From Franzmannia pantelleriensis (GTDB lineage Bacteria; Pseudomonadota; Gammaproteobacteria; Pseudomonadales; Halomonadaceae): 64,000 nucleotides of DNA. The notes beneath the pieces are model-generated. The model made no database searches and was not told the origin of the DNA. It saw nothing but the letters and a program-made list of their open reading frames with translations. The stretch is from contig NZ_FNGH01000016.1 in NCBI RefSeq assembly GCF_900102875.1, forward strand, positions 31,576 to 95,575, read 5' to 3'. The position numbers were made by a program, and so were the translations under genes. This document shows positions 17,523-26,366 of the stretch, one piece after another (position 1 is the stretch's first letter; each line of letters begins with the position of its first letter).

Positions 17523-18983
17523 TCAGGCGTCGCGTGGACGCCGCAGCCGGGGGCTGGCCACTTCGCCGACCACCACCACCAGTGCCAGCAGGGCCAACAG
17601 CCACGGCCACTGCGATGCCAGGTGCAGGGTCGCGATGCCCAGCGCATCGACGAAGATCAGCAGGATCCCCAGCGGGCTGACGTAGCGGATCATGAACAGC
17701 CACAGCGCGTGCTGGGTGGCAGACAGGCCGAGCTCGGACTTGAAGATCTCATGGCGCAGCAGGAAGCCGGCCATCAGCGCCATTGCCAGGCCACCTAGCG
17801 GCATCATCCAGCGCGAGGTCAGGTAGTCGAGCCAATCGAAGGCATTACGCCCGCCCAGGGTCCACTCGGCGCCCCAGTTGAACGATAGCATCGCCAAGGT
17901 GCTGACCAGCCACAGTACGATCCCCACGCCCCAGGCAGCACCTTTGCGCGAGATGCCCTTGCTCTCGTTGAGCCAGGCCACGGTGGCCTCGATCATCGAG
18001 ATCGACGAGGTCAGCGCCGCCATCGACAGCATCACGAAAAACAGAATGCCGAACAGCGTGCCCAGTGGCATCGACTGGAAGGCCAGCGGCAGGCTCATGA
18101 AGATCAGCCCCGGGCCCTCACCGGGATCCATGCCGTTGGCGAAGATGATCGGGAAGATCGCCAACCCTGCCATCAGCGCTACCACGGTATCCGCGGCGGC
18201 GACACTGAAGGTGGTACGGGCGATCGAGGTGCGATCAGGCAGGTAAGCCCCATAGGTGAGGATCGCCCCGGAGGCCAGCGACAGCGTAAAGAAGGCGTGA
18301 CCCAGTGCGGCCAGCATGCCTTCGCTGGTAAGCCCGCTGGTATCGAACGAGAACAGGAAGGCGACTGCCTCACCGAAACCGCCAGAGAAGATGCCGTAGC
18401 CGATCAGGATCGCCAGCATGATCACCATCCCCGGCATCATCCAGCTCACGCTGCGTTCGATACCGGCCTGGACTCCTTTGCCGACGATCAGCATGGTCAA
18501 CACCACGACCAGGGTGCTCCACAGGCCGAGATTGAAGGGGTTCTCGTTGTTGGCAACGAAGATCGCCACCATGTCATCGACGTTGGACCCGCCCAGCGAG
18601 CCACTCAGCATCTTCCACAGATAGGAGAACGACCAGCCGGCCACTACCACGTAGAAAGAGAGGATCATGAAGCCGGCCAGCATTGCCATCCAACCCACCA
18701 GCGACCATAGCCGTCCGTGGCCCGATTCGCGGGTGACACGGCGAATGGCATCGATAGGGCTACCGCGTCCACGCCGGCCGAAGGCGATCTCGGCCATCAT
18801 GATCGGCACCCCCACCGCCAGAATACAGGCCAGATATACCAGCACGAAGGCGCCACCGCCGAACTCGCCGGTGATATAGGGGAATTTCCAGATGTTGCCG
18901 AGCCCCACCGCAGAGCCGGTGGCGGCGAGCACGAATCCCCAGCGGCCAAGCCAGAGATTCTTGGGTTGTTGTCGTGTCGTCAT
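17523..18983 (-). CDS. Sodium-dependent transporter, NSS/SNF family
   Basis: Na+-coupled symporter of the LeuT fold, 486 residues with about twelve hydrophobic segments. The family signature is clear at the N-terminus: WGFVLAATGSAVGLGNIWKF (TM1 with its unwound NIWKFPY). Later segments GGGAFVLVYLACILAVG and FFTLSLASGAILTYGAYL are also typical. Bacterial members carry amino acids such as Leu, Tyr or Trp. The ATG at 18983 was chosen since AAAAGG lies eight bases upstream; an earlier TTG is in frame. It is divergent from the MarR gene of the homogentisate locus, so tyrosine or a related aromatic is a reasonable but unproven substrate. Confidence 0.93.
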   Translation of the reverse strand: MTTRQQPKNLWLGRWGFVLAATGSAVGLGNIWKFPYITGEFGGGAFVLVYLACILAVGVPIMMAEIAFGRRGRGSPIDAIRRVTRESGHGRLWSLVGWMAMLAGFMILSFYVVVAGWSFSYLWKMLSGSLGGSNVDDMVAIFVANNENPFNLGLWSTLVVVLTMLIVGKGVQAGIERSVSWMMPGMVIMLAILIGYGIFSGGFGEAVAFLFSFDTSGLTSEGMLAALGHAFFTLSLASGAILTYGAYLPDRTSIARTTFSVAAADTVVALMAGLAIFPIIFANGMDPGEGPGLIFMSLPLAFQSMPLGTLFGILFFVMLSMAALTSSISMIEATVAWLNESKGISRKGAAWGVGIVLWLVSTLAMLSFNWGAEWTLGGRNAFDWLDYLTSRWMMPLGGLAMALMAGFLLRHEIFKSELGLSATQHALWLFMIRYVSPLGILLIFVDALGIATLHLASQWPWLLALLALVVVVGEVASPRLRRPRDA

Positions 18984-19072
18984 TGCCAAACCTTTTGAGG
19001 AAGCTTGTTATTGTCGGCGATTACCGAGCGATTCGCTATACATACGCTCAATAGCATCACCATCTGCCAGGT

Positions 19073-19104
19073 GAAACGTCATGACTGGCATAAAATAACG
19101 TTTC
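19073..19104. promoter_or_regulatory. Inverted repeat in the NSS transporter-marR intergenic region
   Basis: GAAACGT (19073-19079) and ACGTTTC (19098-19104) are perfect inverted arms 18 bases apart, in the 296-base divergent region. The arms resemble the TGAAAC/GTTTCA arms of the palindrome ahead of hmgA, so a regulator site is possible. No other gene-like content is seen in this gap; promoters for both directions must lie here. Confidence 0.35.
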
Positions 19105-19279
19105 TCATGCAACGATATTCCGCATCGCGTGTTATCGACAAGCGCTGATCGCCTGCCGCCATTCCCATTGCGCCAGAAAACCGTAACGAAATCCTGACGC
19201 TGACATCCCCAACGCCATCAACGCTCCTGATCGGTTACACTGGGGCACGATTCGACCGCAACGACACAGGACGTTTGCC

Positions 19280-19750
19280 GTGAGCCATGCCTCCTCTTCT
19301 CCTCCGCCCGAGCTGCAGCTGGAGCAGTTTCTGCCCTACCGACTGGCCCATCTCGCCGAGCGCATCAGCCAGTCGCTGGCCGAGATATACGCCCGTGAGT
19401 TCGAGCTCAGTATCGCCGAGTGGCGCATCCTGGCCTGGCTGCATCAGCGCCACAGCCTGACCGCCAGCCAGATCTGTGACCTCACCGACATGGACAAGGC
19501 GCGGGTATCGCGAGCGGTCAAGTCGCTCGGCGAGCGCGAGCTGCTGGCCCGCCAGCGCACCCGCCGCGACCAGCGCAGTATGCGCCTGAGCCTCACCGAG
19601 GCGGGGCAGGCACTGATGGCCGAAGCAATTCCACTGGCACTCGAGTGGGAGGGTGGACTGGTCGACGCGCTCAGCGGCGCCGAGTATCGCGATCTGTTTC
19701 GGCTACTCAACAAGCTCGACACGCGCCTCGATCAGCTGATCGAGACTTGA
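19280..19750 (+). CDS. MarR-family transcriptional regulator of the homogentisate genes
   Basis: Winged-helix regulator, 156 residues from a GTG start preceded by AGGA. The central DNA-binding region is LTASQICDLTDMDKARVSRAVKSL with wing residues RTRRDQRSMRLSLTEAG, the MarR signature. It lies 67 bases upstream of hmgA in the same orientation and divergent from the NSS transporter. MarR-type proteins next to hmg genes usually repress them and respond to an aromatic intermediate; that role is inferred from context. A short palindrome between this gene and hmgA is a candidate operator. Confidence 0.9.
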   Translation: MSHASSSPPPELQLEQFLPYRLAHLAERISQSLAEIYAREFELSIAEWRILAWLHQRHSLTASQICDLTDMDKARVSRAVKSLGERELLARQRTRRDQRSMRLSLTEAGQALMAEAIPLALEWEGGLVDALSGAEYRDLFRLLNKLDTRLDQLIET

Positions 19751-19777
19751 CCCGAGCAGGGGCTCCCGCTAGATTTG

Positions 19778-19797
19778 GTTTCAAATGAAACTACAAT
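19778..19797 (+). promoter_or_regulatory. Candidate MarR operator and -10 element ahead of hmgA
   Basis: GTTTCA-AA-TGAAAC (19778-19791) is a six-plus-six inverted repeat with a two-base spacer. It is directly followed by TACAAT (19792-19797), a good -10 box. I cannot place a convincing -35 at the right spacing. The overlap of a dyad with the -10 suggests repression by the adjacent MarR protein. Confidence 0.5.
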
Positions 19798-19817
19798 ACT
19801 AACCAGGAGTCACCGCG

Positions 19818-21131
19818 ATGGATTCCCAGCACCCTGTGCCGTCGTACCACAGCGGCTTTCGCAACCACGTCTCGAGCCAGGCGCTGCCCGGCGCTCTGCC
19901 AGAGGGCCAAAACTCGCCACAGCGCTGCGCCTACGGCCTCTACGCCGAGCAGCTGACCGGCTCGGCCTTCACCGCCCCGCGCGGCCACAACCTGCGCAGC
20001 TGGCTGTATCGCATTCGCCCCTCGGTGGTGCAGAGCGCCTATCAGCCCCTCGACCATCCGCGCTGGGTGACCGCCCCAACCGCGGCGGCGCTGGCCGACC
20101 CCAATCAGATGCGCTGGGATCCGCTGCCGCTACCGAGCGAGCCCACTGACTTCATCGACGGTCTGACCACCATCGGGATCAATGGCGATGCCGCCGGTCA
20201 GAACGGATGCGGGGTGCACGTGTATGCCTGCAACCGCAGCATGCAGCGCTTCTTCTATGATGCCGACGGCGAGCTGCTGATCGTGCCGCAGCTCGGCGGC
20301 CTGGTGATCCGCACCGAGATGGGCGTGCTCGAGGTGGCCAGCGGCGAAATCGCGGTAATTCCTCGCGGCGTCAAATGCCAGGTGCGATTGGCCGAGGGCG
20401 TCGAGGCCGCACGCGGCTATGTGTGCGAGAACTACGGCGCGCCCTTCGAGTTGCCTGGGTTGGGGCCGATCGGGGCCAATGGCCTGGCCAACCCGCGTGA
20501 CTTCCTCACCCCCTCCGCCGCCTACGAAGATGCCCCCGGCGAGGTCGAGCTGCTGGCACGCTTTGCCGGGCGGCTGTGGGTGACTCGTCTCGGTCACTCG
20601 CCGCTGGATGTGGTGGCCTGGCATGGCAACTACGCGCCCTACAAGTACGACCTGGCACGCTTCAACACCATCAACACGGTGAGTTTCGACCACCCCGACC
20701 CTTCGATCTTCACCGTACTCACCTCGCCCTCGGACACCCCGGGCATGGCCAATATCGACTTCGTGATCTTCCCGCCGCGCTGGATGGTGGCCGAGGACAC
20801 CTTCCGCCCGCCCTACTTCCATCGCAACCTGATGAGCGAGTTCATGGGCCTGATCCACGGCGAGTACGATGCCAAGGCCGAGGGCTTCGTGCCCGGCGGC
20901 GCCAGCCTGCATAACTGCATGTCGCCCCACGGCCCGGATGCCGAGACCTTCGACAAGGCCTCCAGCGCCGATCTCGAGCCCCAGTATCAGGCCGCCACCC
21001 TGGCCTTTATGTTCGAGAGCCGCTACCCGTTCCAGACCGTGCCCGGCGCACGCGATGCCGATTTCCGCCAGCGCGACTATGTCGATGTCTGGTCGACGCT
21101 GCGCTCGCACTTCGACGCCGAGCGGCCGTAA
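19818..21131 (+). CDS. hmgA: Homogentisate 1,2-dioxygenase
   Basis: Non-haem iron enzyme that opens the ring of homogentisate to maleylacetoacetate. The 437-residue product matches family length. Diagnostic stretches: [20 protein letters not shown] and [22 protein letters not shown] at the N-terminus, and [20 protein letters not shown], which carries iron-ligand His and Glu residues. The segment [16 protein letters not shown] near the C-terminus is also conserved. AGGAG lies eight bases before the ATG. First enzyme gene of hmgA-fahA-maiA-Rieske, downstream of a MarR gene and a candidate operator. Confidence 0.97.
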   Translation: MDSQHPVPSYHSGFRNHVSSQALPGALPEGQNSPQRCAYGLYAEQLTGSAFTAPRGHNLRSWLYRIRPSVVQSAYQPLDHPRWVTAPTAAALADPNQMRWDPLPLPSEPTDFIDGLTTIGINGDAAGQNGCGVHVYACNRSMQRFFYDADGELLIVPQLGGLVIRTEMGVLEVASGEIAVIPRGVKCQVRLAEGVEAARGYVCENYGAPFELPGLGPIGANGLANPRDFLTPSAAYEDAPGEVELLARFAGRLWVTRLGHSPLDVVAWHGNYAPYKYDLARFNTINTVSFDHPDPSIFTVLTSPSDTPGMANIDFVIFPPRWMVAEDTFRPPYFHRNLMSEFMGLIHGEYDAKAEGFVPGGASLHNCMSPHGPDAETFDKASSADLEPQYQAATLAFMFESRYPFQTVPGARDADFRQRDYVDVWSTLRSHFDAERP

Positions 21132-21164
21132 TCGCCTTACCCTGACAACAAGGATTCCCAGACC

Positions 21165-22196
21165 ATGAAACTCGCCACACTCAAACTCGACCCCAAGCAG
21201 CGCCGCGACGGTGAACTGGTGGTAGTGTCACGCGATCTGCGCCAAGCCGTCAGCGCCAGCGATATCGCCGATACCCTCCAGCAGGCCATCGAACGCTGGG
21301 ACGCGGTCAGCCCGCTGCTGGAGAAACGCTACGACGAGCTCAACTCAGGCCGCGCCGTGGGCGCCTTCGTTCTCGATATGCCGTCGCTGCACTCGCCGCT
21401 GCCACGTAGCTACCATTGGGCCGACGGCTCGGCCTATCTCAACCACGTCAAGCTGGTGCGCCAGGCGCGCGGTGCCGAACTGCCCGAGAGCTTGTGGAAC
21501 GATCCGCTCATGTACCAGGGCGGCGGCGACGCCTTCCTGGGGCCCTACGACGACATCGAGGCGGTCAGCGAGGAGCACGGTATCGACTTCGAGGGTGAGA
21601 TCGCAGTGATCACCGACGACGTGCCGATGGCGGTGACCCCCGAGCAGGCAGCCGGACATATCAAGCTGATCATGCTGGTCAACGACGTCAGCCTGCGCGG
21701 CTTGATTCCCGGTGAGCTGGCCAAGGGCTTCGGCTTCTTTCAGGCCAAGCCCGCCTCGAGCTTCTCACCGGTGTGCGTGACCCCCGACGAGCTGGGTGAC
21801 GCCTGGCAGGACGGCAAGCTGCACCTGCCGCTGACCGTACATCTCAACGGTGAGAAATTTGGTGAGCCCGAGGCCGGCCCCGACATGATCTTCGGTTTCC
21901 CCGCACTGGTCGCCCACGCCGCCAGGACCCGCCACCTGGGTGCCGGTGCCATCGTCGGCTCGGGCACCGTCTCTAACCCCGACCCCGACGGCGGCCCGGG
22001 CAGGCCGATCGCCGACGGTGGCGTGGGCTACAGCTGCCTGGCCGAGGTACGCATGGTGGAGAAGATCCTGCACGACGAGATCAAGACCCCCTTCATGCGC
22101 TTCGGCGACCGAGTACGCATCGAGATGTTCGACCGGGAGGGTCAGAGCATCTTTGGAGCCATCGACCAGCAGGTGGTGAAGTACCCATCACCGTAG
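21165..22196 (+). CDS. fahA: Fumarylacetoacetase
   Basis: Hydrolyses fumarylacetoacetate to fumarate and acetoacetate, the last step of tyrosine breakdown. The 343-residue protein belongs to the short FAH family: GEIAVITDDVPMAVTPEQA, LIMLVNDVSLRGLIPGELAKGFGFFQAKPASSFSPV and GSGTVSNPDPDGGPGRPIADG, with the metal- and substrate-binding Glu, Asp and Lys residues in these segments. It begins 33 bases after hmgA and ends nine bases before maiA, so it is co-transcribed. Confidence 0.95.
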   Translation: MKLATLKLDPKQRRDGELVVVSRDLRQAVSASDIADTLQQAIERWDAVSPLLEKRYDELNSGRAVGAFVLDMPSLHSPLPRSYHWADGSAYLNHVKLVRQARGAELPESLWNDPLMYQGGGDAFLGPYDDIEAVSEEHGIDFEGEIAVITDDVPMAVTPEQAAGHIKLIMLVNDVSLRGLIPGELAKGFGFFQAKPASSFSPVCVTPDELGDAWQDGKLHLPLTVHLNGEKFGEPEAGPDMIFGFPALVAHAARTRHLGAGAIVGSGTVSNPDPDGGPGRPIADGGVGYSCLAEVRMVEKILHDEIKTPFMRFGDRVRIEMFDREGQSIFGAIDQQVVKYPSP

Positions 22197-22204
22197 GGGC
22201 TCAC

Positions 22205-22849
22205 ATGACCACGCTATACGACTACTTCCGCTCGTCGGCGGCCTATCGGGTGCGCATCGCGCTCAATCTCAAGGGCCTGGACTACGACCAGATCAGCGTC
22301 GACCTGGTAGCGGGTGAGCAGCGCGGGACCGACCACCTCCTCCGCCAGCCCCAGGGGCTGGTGCCGGCACTGGTAACCGACGACGGCATTCCCCTGACCC
22401 AGTCGCTGGCGATCTGTGAGTACCTCGACGAGTGCCACCCCACCCCGCCACTGCTGCCGACGGACGCCGCCGGTCGCGCCCGGGTGCGCGCTCTGGCCCA
22501 GCTGGTGGCCTGCGAAATGCACCCGCTCAATAACCTGCGCGTGCTGAAATACCTGGTAAGTGAGCTCGGCGCCAGCGACGACGCCAAGCTGCGCTGGTAC
22601 CGCCACTGGATCGACGAGGGCTTCACCGCGCTGGAGGCACAGCTCTCCTGGGACGCTGGCAGCGGCGACTTCTGTCACGGCGACACCCCGGGCCTGGCCG
22701 ATATCTGCCTGGTGCCACAGGTATTCAATGCCGAGCGCTTCGAGTGCGACCTCGCGAGCTACCCACGCATCCAGCAGATTGCCGCCAACTGCCGCGCCCT
22801 GCCGGCCTTCGCCCAGGCGGCGCCAGCGGCCCAGCCCGACGCACGTTGA
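22205..22849 (+). CDS. maiA: Maleylacetoacetate isomerase (zeta-class GST)
   Basis: Glutathione-dependent cis-trans isomerase converting maleylacetoacetate to fumarylacetoacetate. The 214-residue protein shows the zeta GST active-site motif SSAAYRVRIALNLKGL near residues 10-25, the thioredoxin-fold QPQGLVPALVTDDG and ITQSLAI-type segment (PLTQSLAICEYLDE), and a C-terminal helical domain with DTPGLADICLVPQVFNAERF. It starts nine bases after fahA. Order hmgA-fahA-maiA gives the whole lower tyrosine pathway in one transcript. Confidence 0.95.
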   Translation: MTTLYDYFRSSAAYRVRIALNLKGLDYDQISVDLVAGEQRGTDHLLRQPQGLVPALVTDDGIPLTQSLAICEYLDECHPTPPLLPTDAAGRARVRALAQLVACEMHPLNNLRVLKYLVSELGASDDAKLRWYRHWIDEGFTALEAQLSWDAGSGDFCHGDTPGLADICLVPQVFNAERFECDLASYPRIQQIAANCRALPAFAQAAPAAQPDAR

Positions 22850-22866
22850 ATCCTCTATTGCCAAAC

Positions 22867-22898
22867 CGCGGCGCCGTGCAGCATGCACGGCGCCGCGC
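22867..22898 (+). other. Strong hairpin between maiA and the Rieske gene
   Basis: GCGGCGCCGTGCA and TGCACGGCGCCGC form a stem of about 13 bases with a three-base loop, right after the maiA stop. No T-run follows, and the next gene begins 17 bases later. It may attenuate or stabilise the transcript so that the Rieske gene is expressed at a different level. Confidence 0.5.
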
Positions 22899-22914
22899 GT
22901 TCAGGGAGCCCTTC

Positions 22915-23289
22915 ATGAACGATGCCTGGAAGACCTACCGCTCGTCCCCCGCCAGCGGCGCGCGCCTGCTGCCCGCTTCCGAACTGGCCGTGGGCACCAC
23001 TCACAGCATGCTGCTCGACAGCCAAGGCGGCCGCTTCCCGCTGCTGCTGGTCGGACTCGCCGACGGCCCCCGCGCCTACGTCAACGCCTGCCCTCACCAG
23101 TACCTACCGCTCGACCAGCGTGGCAGCCGCATTCTCAGCCAGGACGGCCAGACCCTGCGCTGTACCAACCACGACGCCAGCTTCTCGGCACACAGCGGTA
23201 AAGGTAGCGGCGGCCTGGGCGAGGGCTGCGCACTGGACCCGGTGCCCTTGGCTGTGGATGAAGGGGGCTGGCTGGTGATTGGCGAGTAA
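22915..23289 (+). CDS. Small Rieske [2Fe-2S] protein
   Basis: A 124-residue single-domain Rieske protein. Cluster ligands are visible: Cys59-Pro-His61 in NACPHQYLPLD and Cys83-Thr-Asn-His86 in RCTNHDASF. The ATG at 22915 was chosen because the domain begins there and AGGGAG precedes it; the frame extends upstream over the hairpin and maiA. Last gene of the hmgA operon. Such proteins usually act as ferredoxins for oxygenases, but HmgA and HppD do not need one, so its partner is unknown. The context makes a link to aromatic catabolism likely. Confidence 0.85.
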   Translation: MNDAWKTYRSSPASGARLLPASELAVGTTHSMLLDSQGGRFPLLLVGLADGPRAYVNACPHQYLPLDQRGSRILSQDGQTLRCTNHDASFSAHSGKGSGGLGEGCALDPVPLAVDEGGWLVIGE

Positions 23290-23296
23290 ACAGACT

Positions 23297-23322
23297 AAAA
23301 CCCCGCGGCTAAGGCCGCGGGG
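23297..23322 (-). terminator. Terminator between the Rieske gene and hppD
   Basis: ACCCCGCGGC / GCCGCGGGGT form a ten-base stem with a four-base loop. On the minus strand it is followed by TTTAGTCTG, so it best serves hppD; it may also stop transcription from the convergent operon. Confidence 0.65.
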
Positions 23323-23352
23323 TCAAGGATCAGGAGCGGTATAACGAAGGAC

Positions 23353-24453
23353 TCAGTCGTCCTTGATCACGCCGCGGCGGATCTGGTCCTCCTCGATCGA
23401 TTCGAACAGCGCCTTGAAGTTGCCCTCGCCGAAGCCGTCATTGCCCTTGCGCTGGATGATCTCGAAGAAGATCGGGCCGATCACCGTCTCGGTGAAGATC
23501 TGCAGCAGCACACCCTCGCCTTCGGCGCCGTCCACCAGCAGGCTCAGCTCGCGCAGCTCATCCACGTTCTCCTCGTGGTTAGGTACGCGTGCATCGACCT
23601 TCTCGTAATAGGTGTCCGGCGTGGATAGGAAGGTCACGCCGTTGGCCCGCAGGGCGCGTACCGTGGCGTAGATGTCGTCGGTGGCCATGGCCAGGTGCTG
23701 AATGCCCTCGCCATTGTACTCGCGAAGGAATTCGGCGATCTGCGAGTTGTCATCGGCGGACTCGTTGATCGGGATGTGCATCTTGCCGCACGGCGCGGTC
23801 ATCGCCCGCGACAGCAGCCCGGTCTTCTTGCCCTTGATATCGAAGTAGCGGTTTTCACGGAAGTTGGCGATATCGGTATAGAAGTTCGCCCACACATCCA
23901 TCTGGCCACGGTCGACGTTGTGGGTCAGGTGATCGAGCACCTGGAGGCCAACGCTGCGATCATTGGCGCTGCGGCCGGGAATCTTCTCGAAGTCGATGTC
24001 GTAGATAGTGCGCCCTTCACTGTCGACCTTGTTATCGACGAAGTAGAGCAACGAGCCACCGATACCGCGCACCGCTGGAATCCCCACCTCACCAGGCCCA
24101 ACCGGGTTCTCCACCGCCTCGGCGCCGTTGGCGATGGCATGCTCGAAGGCCTGCCGGGCGTCGGCGACCTTCCAGGCCATGGCGCAGGCGCTGGGGCCGT
24201 GAACCTTGCCGAACTCGGCGGCGTGGCTGCCCGGCTCGGCGTTGAGCACGAAATTGACGCCCTCCTGCTGGAACAGCGACACCTGCTTGGAGCGGTGCTT
24301 GCGCGTCTCGGTGAAGCCCATCTGGATGAACAGCGCGCGCAGCGCCTCAATGCCCTCCGCGGTGGGCGCGGTGTACTCGACGAACTCGAAGCCATTGGTA
24401 CCGATCGGGTTGTTCGCGCTCTGCTGTGGGGCGACCTGTGCCGGTGCGTTCAT
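23353..24453 (-). CDS. hppD: 4-Hydroxyphenylpyruvate dioxygenase
   Basis: Converts 4-hydroxyphenylpyruvate to homogentisate. The 366-residue product has the two-domain glyoxalase-like fold of bacterial HPPDs. Iron ligands by alignment to the family are His175 (in LDHLTHNV), His253 (in GIQHLAMATDD) and Glu331 (in IGPIFFEIIQRKGNDGFGEG). GGCTGLLSRAMTAPCGKMHIPIN-like sequence and the C-terminal FGEGNFKALFESIE are also conserved. The ATG at 24453 follows GAGG. It is convergent with the hmgA operon and supplies its substrate. The regulator is not evident from the upstream sequence. Confidence 0.97.
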   Translation of the reverse strand: MNAPAQVAPQQSANNPIGTNGFEFVEYTAPTAEGIEALRALFIQMGFTETRKHRSKQVSLFQQEGVNFVLNAEPGSHAAEFGKVHGPSACAMAWKVADARQAFEHAIANGAEAVENPVGPGEVGIPAVRGIGGSLLYFVDNKVDSEGRTIYDIDFEKIPGRSANDRSVGLQVLDHLTHNVDRGQMDVWANFYTDIANFRENRYFDIKGKKTGLLSRAMTAPCGKMHIPINESADDNSQIAEFLREYNGEGIQHLAMATDDIYATVRALRANGVTFLSTPDTYYEKVDARVPNHEENVDELRELSLLVDGAEGEGVLLQIFTETVIGPIFFEIIQRKGNDGFGEGNFKALFESIEEDQIRRGVIKDD

Positions 24454-24667
24454 GGGGAACCTCCTCAGGGTGTTGTTGTGCATGTCGTGCCCCCCAGCCT
24501 AGAGCCCCTGCCGCGCCGCGAGCAGCGCTATTTCATGTCGCGGAGGGGGTGTTTCGACCGCCCGCCGACCGCTGCTGTAACGAAAACCTTCCAGCTAGAC
24601 GCAGGCGTGATATCGTGCCGCCCCGGCGGTCTAAACCCCTGACACCCCGTAACGAATGCTTTACATA

Positions 24668-25276
24668 TCACGGCAGCATGGCGCCGCTGGCCAGTCGCCA
24701 GGCCACCCAGGCCAGAATCGAGGCGATCAGCGCGTCGATGACTCGCCACACTCTGGGACTGGCCAGTCGCGGCGCCAGCCAGCCGGCGGCGGCGACCAAG
24801 CCGAAGAACCAGCCAAACGAGGCCAGGGCCGCGCCGATGAAGAACCCCAGTGGGCTTGGCTGCACGGCCCCGATGGCCCCGAGCAGTACCACGGTTTCCA
24901 GATAGACCTGGGGGTTGAGCAGTGTGACCGCCAGGGTCGCCGCCAGCGCAGCGCGCCAGGAGCTCTGGGAGCCCGCACCGGCCACCAGGACATTGCTCAA
25001 CATCGCTCGGCGCAGTGCCAGCCACGCCTGCCAGGCCAGAAACGCCGCTCCCGCCCAGCGCGCCGCCTCCATCAGCAGCGCCTGTTGGGCGATCAGCGCA
25101 CCCAGCCCCAGTACCCCCAGGCCGACCAGCAGCCAGTCGCACAGCGCACATACCCCTGCTACCAGCCAGGCGTGCTCGCGACGCAGCCCCTGCTGTAGCA
25201 CGAAAGCGTTCTGGGCACCGATGGCGACGATCAGGCCGGCACAGATCAACAGCCCGTGAGTCAGAGATATCAGCAC
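24668..25276 (-). CDS. LysE/ArgO-family amino-acid exporter
   Basis: Inner-membrane exporter of basic amino acids, 202 residues with about six hydrophobic segments. Start chosen at a GTG (25276) with AAAAGGAGCT six bases upstream; the longer frame begins in the intergenic region. The signature GLIVAIGAQNAFVLQQGLRREH near residues 14-35 and TLLNPQVYLETVVLLGAIG are diagnostic of LysE/ArgO. It is divergent from an ArgP-type LysR regulator, the classical arrangement for arginine or lysine export under control of the intracellular amino acid. Confidence 0.93.
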   Translation of the reverse strand: MLISLTHGLLICAGLIVAIGAQNAFVLQQGLRREHAWLVAGVCALCDWLLVGLGVLGLGALIAQQALLMEAARWAGAAFLAWQAWLALRRAMLSNVLVAGAGSQSSWRAALAATLAVTLLNPQVYLETVVLLGAIGAVQPSPLGFFIGAALASFGWFFGLVAAAGWLAPRLASPRVWRVIDALIASILAWVAWRLASGAMLP

Positions 25277-25413
25277 GCGTAGCTCCTTTTGGCAGCGTCT
25301 ATTGGAAGATCCTGCCCGGCAGGCTACGCTCGATGCCTGAATTAATATAATTACTTCAACAACTGAGGCATTAGTAAAAATGATGAACAACGTTTCTATC
25401 AAGCAGCGCCACG

Positions 25414-26361
25414 ATGCTCGACTATAAGCTTCTCGCCGCGCTGGCCGCGGTCGTCGACCATGCCGGCTTCGAGCGCGGTGCACACCAGCTCGGCCTGACC
25501 CAGTCGGCCGTCTCCCAGCGCATCAAGCTACTCGAGGCACGCCTGGGCCAGCCGGTGCTGACCCGCAGTCCACGCCTGGCGCCCACCCCGCTGGGGCAGC
25601 ACCTGCTCAACCACGTCCAGCAGGTGCGACTGCTCGAGCACGAACTGCTCGATCAAGTGCCCGCCCTGGGTAGCGGCGAAGAGCGGCGCCTGCGTCTGGC
25701 CGTCAACGCCGATAGCCTGGCCACCTGGTGGCCAGAGGCAGTGGGACGCTTCAGCGACCGCCATCGAGTGCTGTTCGAGCTGGTGGTGGAGGATCAGGAG
25801 GTGGCGCTCAAGCGCATGCGCGACGGTGATGTGGCCGGCTGCATCTGTGACTCACCGCGACCGGTACAGGGCGCGCGCAGCCATGCGCTGGGCAGCATGC
25901 GCTACCGGGCGCTGGCAAGCCCCGCCTTTGTCGCGCGCTATTTTCCCAACGGCATGACGCCGGCCGCCCTGAAGCGCGCTCCGGCACTGGTGTACGGCCC
26001 CGACGACCGCCTGCAGCATCGCTTTCTGGCCAAATACGGCGTCGAGCCGCCGTTTCCCTATCACCTGTGCCCCTCGTCACAGGGCTTCGTCGGCCTGGCG
26101 CTGGCGGGACTTGGCTGGGGCATGGTGCCGGAACGACAGGCGGCACGCGAACTCGATGAAGGACGGCTTCAGGAGATCGACCCGAGCGGCCACCTGGCCG
26201 ATGGCCGGCTGGTCGACCTGTCACCGCAGCAAGCGGTCGATGTGCCACTCTACTGGCACCACTGGCGCCAGGGCGGCCAGGTGCTGGATGCCCTGACCAC
26301 CCATCTGCTGTCACTCAGTGATGCCTGGCTGGTCCCCCCGGACGACACGCCCGGAGGCTGA
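25414..26361 (+). CDS. argP: ArgP/LysG-type LysR regulator
   Basis: LysR-family activator, 315 residues. The N-terminal helix-turn-helix is RGAHQLGLTQSAVSQRIKLLEARLGQPVLTR (about residues 20-52), and the effector domain starts near RRLRLAVNADSLATWW, as in ArgP/LysG. It is divergent from a LysE-type exporter, across a 137-base AT-rich region (AATTAATATAATTAC) that should hold both promoters and the ArgP site. ArgP proteins activate the exporter in response to arginine or lysine; this role is inferred from family and position. Confidence 0.92.
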   Translation: MLDYKLLAALAAVVDHAGFERGAHQLGLTQSAVSQRIKLLEARLGQPVLTRSPRLAPTPLGQHLLNHVQQVRLLEHELLDQVPALGSGEERRLRLAVNADSLATWWPEAVGRFSDRHRVLFELVVEDQEVALKRMRDGDVAGCICDSPRPVQGARSHALGSMRYRALASPAFVARYFPNGMTPAALKRAPALVYGPDDRLQHRFLAKYGVEPPFPYHLCPSSQGFVGLALAGLGWGMVPERQAARELDEGRLQEIDPSGHLADGRLVDLSPQQAVDVPLYWHHWRQGGQVLDALTTHLLSLSDAWLVPPDDTPGG

Positions 26362-26366
26362 CGTGC

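Noticed and set aside
22744..22914. Longer start for the Rieske protein within maiA
   Set aside because: The extension is the antiphase reading of maiA plus the hairpin; a good SD and the domain start fit the ATG at 22915.
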